From NCBI GenBank assembly GCA_021790715.1, contig JAJYGK010000068.1:1-6795 (forward strand): DNA of 6,795 bases, written 5' to 3'. Below are positions 5,934 through 6,795 of the stretch, piece after piece (positions within the stretch are counted from its first letter, which is position 1; each line of letters begins with the position of its first letter). The DNA comes from Chloroflexota bacterium. Its GTDB lineage: Bacteria > Chloroflexota > Limnocylindria > Limnocylindrales > CSP1-4. Below the pieces are notes generated by a model that worked only from the letters and a program-made list of their open reading frames with translations, was not told the origin of the DNA and made no database searches. Made by a program: the position numbers and the translations under genes.

Positions 5934-5954
5934 CGCCATGCTCAGGCCATGGCG
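5934..5954 (+). terminator. Hairpin downstream of the F420 reductase-like gene
   Basis: CGCCATG (5934-5940) and CATGGCG (5948-5954) form a perfect 7-bp stem with a 7-base loop, 30 bases after the stop codon. A G-T wobble extends it by one pair. No T-run follows, so termination here is only a suggestion from position and symmetry. Confidence 0.3.
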
Positions 5955-6088
5955 TCGAGCCGCAGCTCCTCGAGATCGGGGCGCGCTCGACCCGGCGCAG
6001 CGGACCAGACTGCTCCCCGTCGCACCGCTCCTGCGCACAGTCGGCGCCGGGCACGACGAGCAGGTTGCACGGCGGTGGTGAGCGATGT

Positions 6089-6102
6089 AGAACGGCTGTT
6101 CT
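6089..6102. promoter_or_regulatory. LexA/SOS-box-like dyad, isolated
   Basis: AGAAC-GGCT-GTTCT is a perfect 5-bp dyad with a 4-base spacer. It contains the GAAC-N4-GTTC core of the Gram-positive LexA (DinR) box. It sits in a slightly AT-richer patch of a gene-free region. No SOS-type gene or clear promoter adjoins it, so function is uncertain. Confidence 0.25.
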
Positions 6103-6265
6103 GCGGACGAGACACCGGCACACGGTCGGGACCGACCTGCCACCGCTCGACTCCGACACCGTCGTGCCGGTGATCGCGGTCCTGGTCGGCCCGGGCTGCT
6201 CTACCGCGAATGGCGCAGGCACGGGACGCTCACGGCTGGTCCGGAGCGACGTGCGGTAGCGGCGC

Positions 6266-6301
6266 CTGCCTCGATCTCCGCGCAGCGCGCGAGCGAGGCA
6301 G
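6266..6301 (-). terminator. Imperfect 15-bp hairpin, candidate terminator of the DUF998-like gene
   Basis: CTGCCTCG (6266-6273) pairs fully with CGAGGCAG (6294-6301). Inside, after a 2-base bulge, CTC pairs with GAG. After a 1-base bulge, CGCG pairs with CGCG around a CAG loop. The whole element is 36 bases and lies 21 bases past the minus-strand stop at 6323. No T-run follows on the minus strand. It is the longest local stem I see in the window and could stop transcripts arriving from either side. Confidence 0.45.
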
Positions 6302-6322
6302 CCCGCAGGTCAGGCCGTCGGT

Positions 6323-6795
6323 TCAGGCCCGCAGTTCCGGCCGCGCCTCCATGCGCACCGTCGAACGGGCCAGCACGACCGACGTCACCGCGAGCCACAG
6401 CGTGAACGTGAAGATCGTCACCCGCTCGAGCAGGCCCATGACGGGCGAGGACGATGCCGTCGCGGCCGCGGTCATCGCCCCGAACGCCAGGACGATCACG
6501 AGCGACGCGAGCGAGTAGAGCGCGAGCGGCCGGAAGGGCCGCCGCGCGACGAGCCACCAGGCGCTCAGCGCCATCGCCAGCACGGTGAGCAGCGACGCGA
6601 TGCCCGCGAACGCGATGTGAAGGGCGCCTGCCGTCGTCACCGCCGTGCCCATCGGGTCCTGGGGGAAGGCGGCGTCGATCGCGCCCGCGATGCCGACGCA
6701 GACGATCGCGGCGCCTGCCGCCATCCCGACGGCGCGGCGCTCGGCCTGCGACGAGGCAAGCGCGGCCACGGCGAGCCCGAACGCCGCCACGAGGG
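6323..6795 (-). CDS. DUF998-like integral membrane protein (C-terminal part)
   Basis: The frame is open from the window edge to TGA at 6323-6325, giving at least 156 residues. A GTG at 6788-6790 exists, but the frame continues open beyond it and the first one or two helices expected for this family are missing, so the true start is probably outside the window. About four further hydrophobic helices are visible. The first is followed by DAAFPQDPMGTAVTTAGALH, which resembles the DUF998 signature of a short loop with FP-x-D-P and a G-x-x-H next to the following helix. An Arg-rich cytoplasmic loop (ARRPFRP) and an Arg/Glu-rich tail (STVRMEARPELRA) fit inner-membrane topology. No enzymatic residues are apparent and the function of the family is unknown. 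Family assignment is by motif memory and moderately sure; membrane protein and coding status are surer. Confidence 0.75.
   Translation of the reverse strand, partial: LVAAFGLAVAALASSQAERRAVGMAAGAAIVCVGIAGAIDAAFPQDPMGTAVTTAGALHIAFAGIASLLTVLAMALSAWWLVARRPFRPLALYSLASLVIVLAFGAMTAAATASSSPVMGLLERVTIFTFTLWLAVTSVVLARSTVRMEARPELRA

Larger units (their letters stand above)
5904..6322. other. Gene-free stretch of about 420 bases between convergent genes
   Basis: No convincing gene. It holds a 7-bp hairpin 30 bases past the reductase stop, a LexA-like dyad (6089-6102), a second dyad GGTCGG-GA-CCGACC (6124-6137), and a long imperfect hairpin (6266-6301) next to the DUF998-like gene. GCCCGCAG occurs twice in direct orientation (6301-6308 and 6327-6334). 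Short frames on either strand show no family motif. Confidence 0.5.

Noticed and set aside
5942..6010. Minus-strand tail reading RPDLEELRLDAMA then stop, like the end of a helical protein
   Set aside because: Only about a dozen convincing codons. The upstream part loses coding bias, so it is too short to call a remnant.
5145..6143. 332-codon minus-strand open frame opposite the reductase-like gene
   Set aside because: Antisense of a clear Rossmann gene. Gly/Arg/His-rich with no domain.
1..6795. CRISPR array, tRNA or rRNA, insertion sequence, toxin-antitoxin or defence system
   Set aside because: No regularly spaced repeats, no tRNA-like cloverleaf, no transposase or terminal repeats, and no defence-type domains were seen on either strand.

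Overview
This is a very GC-rich stretch of bacterial chromosome. Codons end almost entirely in G or C. At least one gene looks leaderless (a TAnnnT -10 box directly against the ATG). The gene content is soil-type: an F420-reductase-like Rossmann protein, a glycerate-glycoside hydrolase and a lone hydroxyacyl-CoA dehydrogenase. This fits a deep-branching Actinomycetota (Thermoleophilia-like) or a GC-rich Chloroflexota. I cannot choose between them from the sequence alone.

Layout. Positions 1-92 hold the last 29 codons of an unidentified plus-strand gene. It overlaps by 4 bases a 187-residue protein with two Cys4/Cys2His2-type zinc clusters (89-652), so the two are probably one operon. A 12-helix major facilitator transporter of unknown substrate follows (705-1895), with a candidate leaderless promoter. 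Next is a single-domain 3-hydroxyacyl-CoA dehydrogenase (1997-2935) with its own extended -10 box and a strong Shine-Dalgarno. A hairpin at its end lies between it and a convergent minus-strand GH63-type hydrolase of the mannosylglycerate/glucosylglycerate hydrolase group (2966-4348).

About 900 bases (4349-5255) then carry no convincing intact gene. They hold the hydrolase leader, a possible decayed VOC-like fragment, several inverted repeats and a degenerate copy of a dispersed-repeat-like motif. A plus-strand NADPH:F420 reductase-like gene follows (5256-5903), then about 420 gene-free bases with a LexA-box-like dyad and a 15-bp hairpin. The window ends inside a minus-strand DUF998-like membrane protein (6323 to beyond 6795).

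The genes do not form an obvious pathway. The transporter and dehydrogenase could share a substrate, but each seems to have its own promoter. The hydrolase suggests turnover of a glycerate-linked compatible solute, although no synthesis gene is in view. I found no mobile element, CRISPR array, RNA gene or new defence-like system. The most interesting points are small: a start codon buried in a perfect hairpin, an Asp in place of the catalytic Glu of the dehydrogenase, and the decayed-looking 4.4-5.2 kb stretch.
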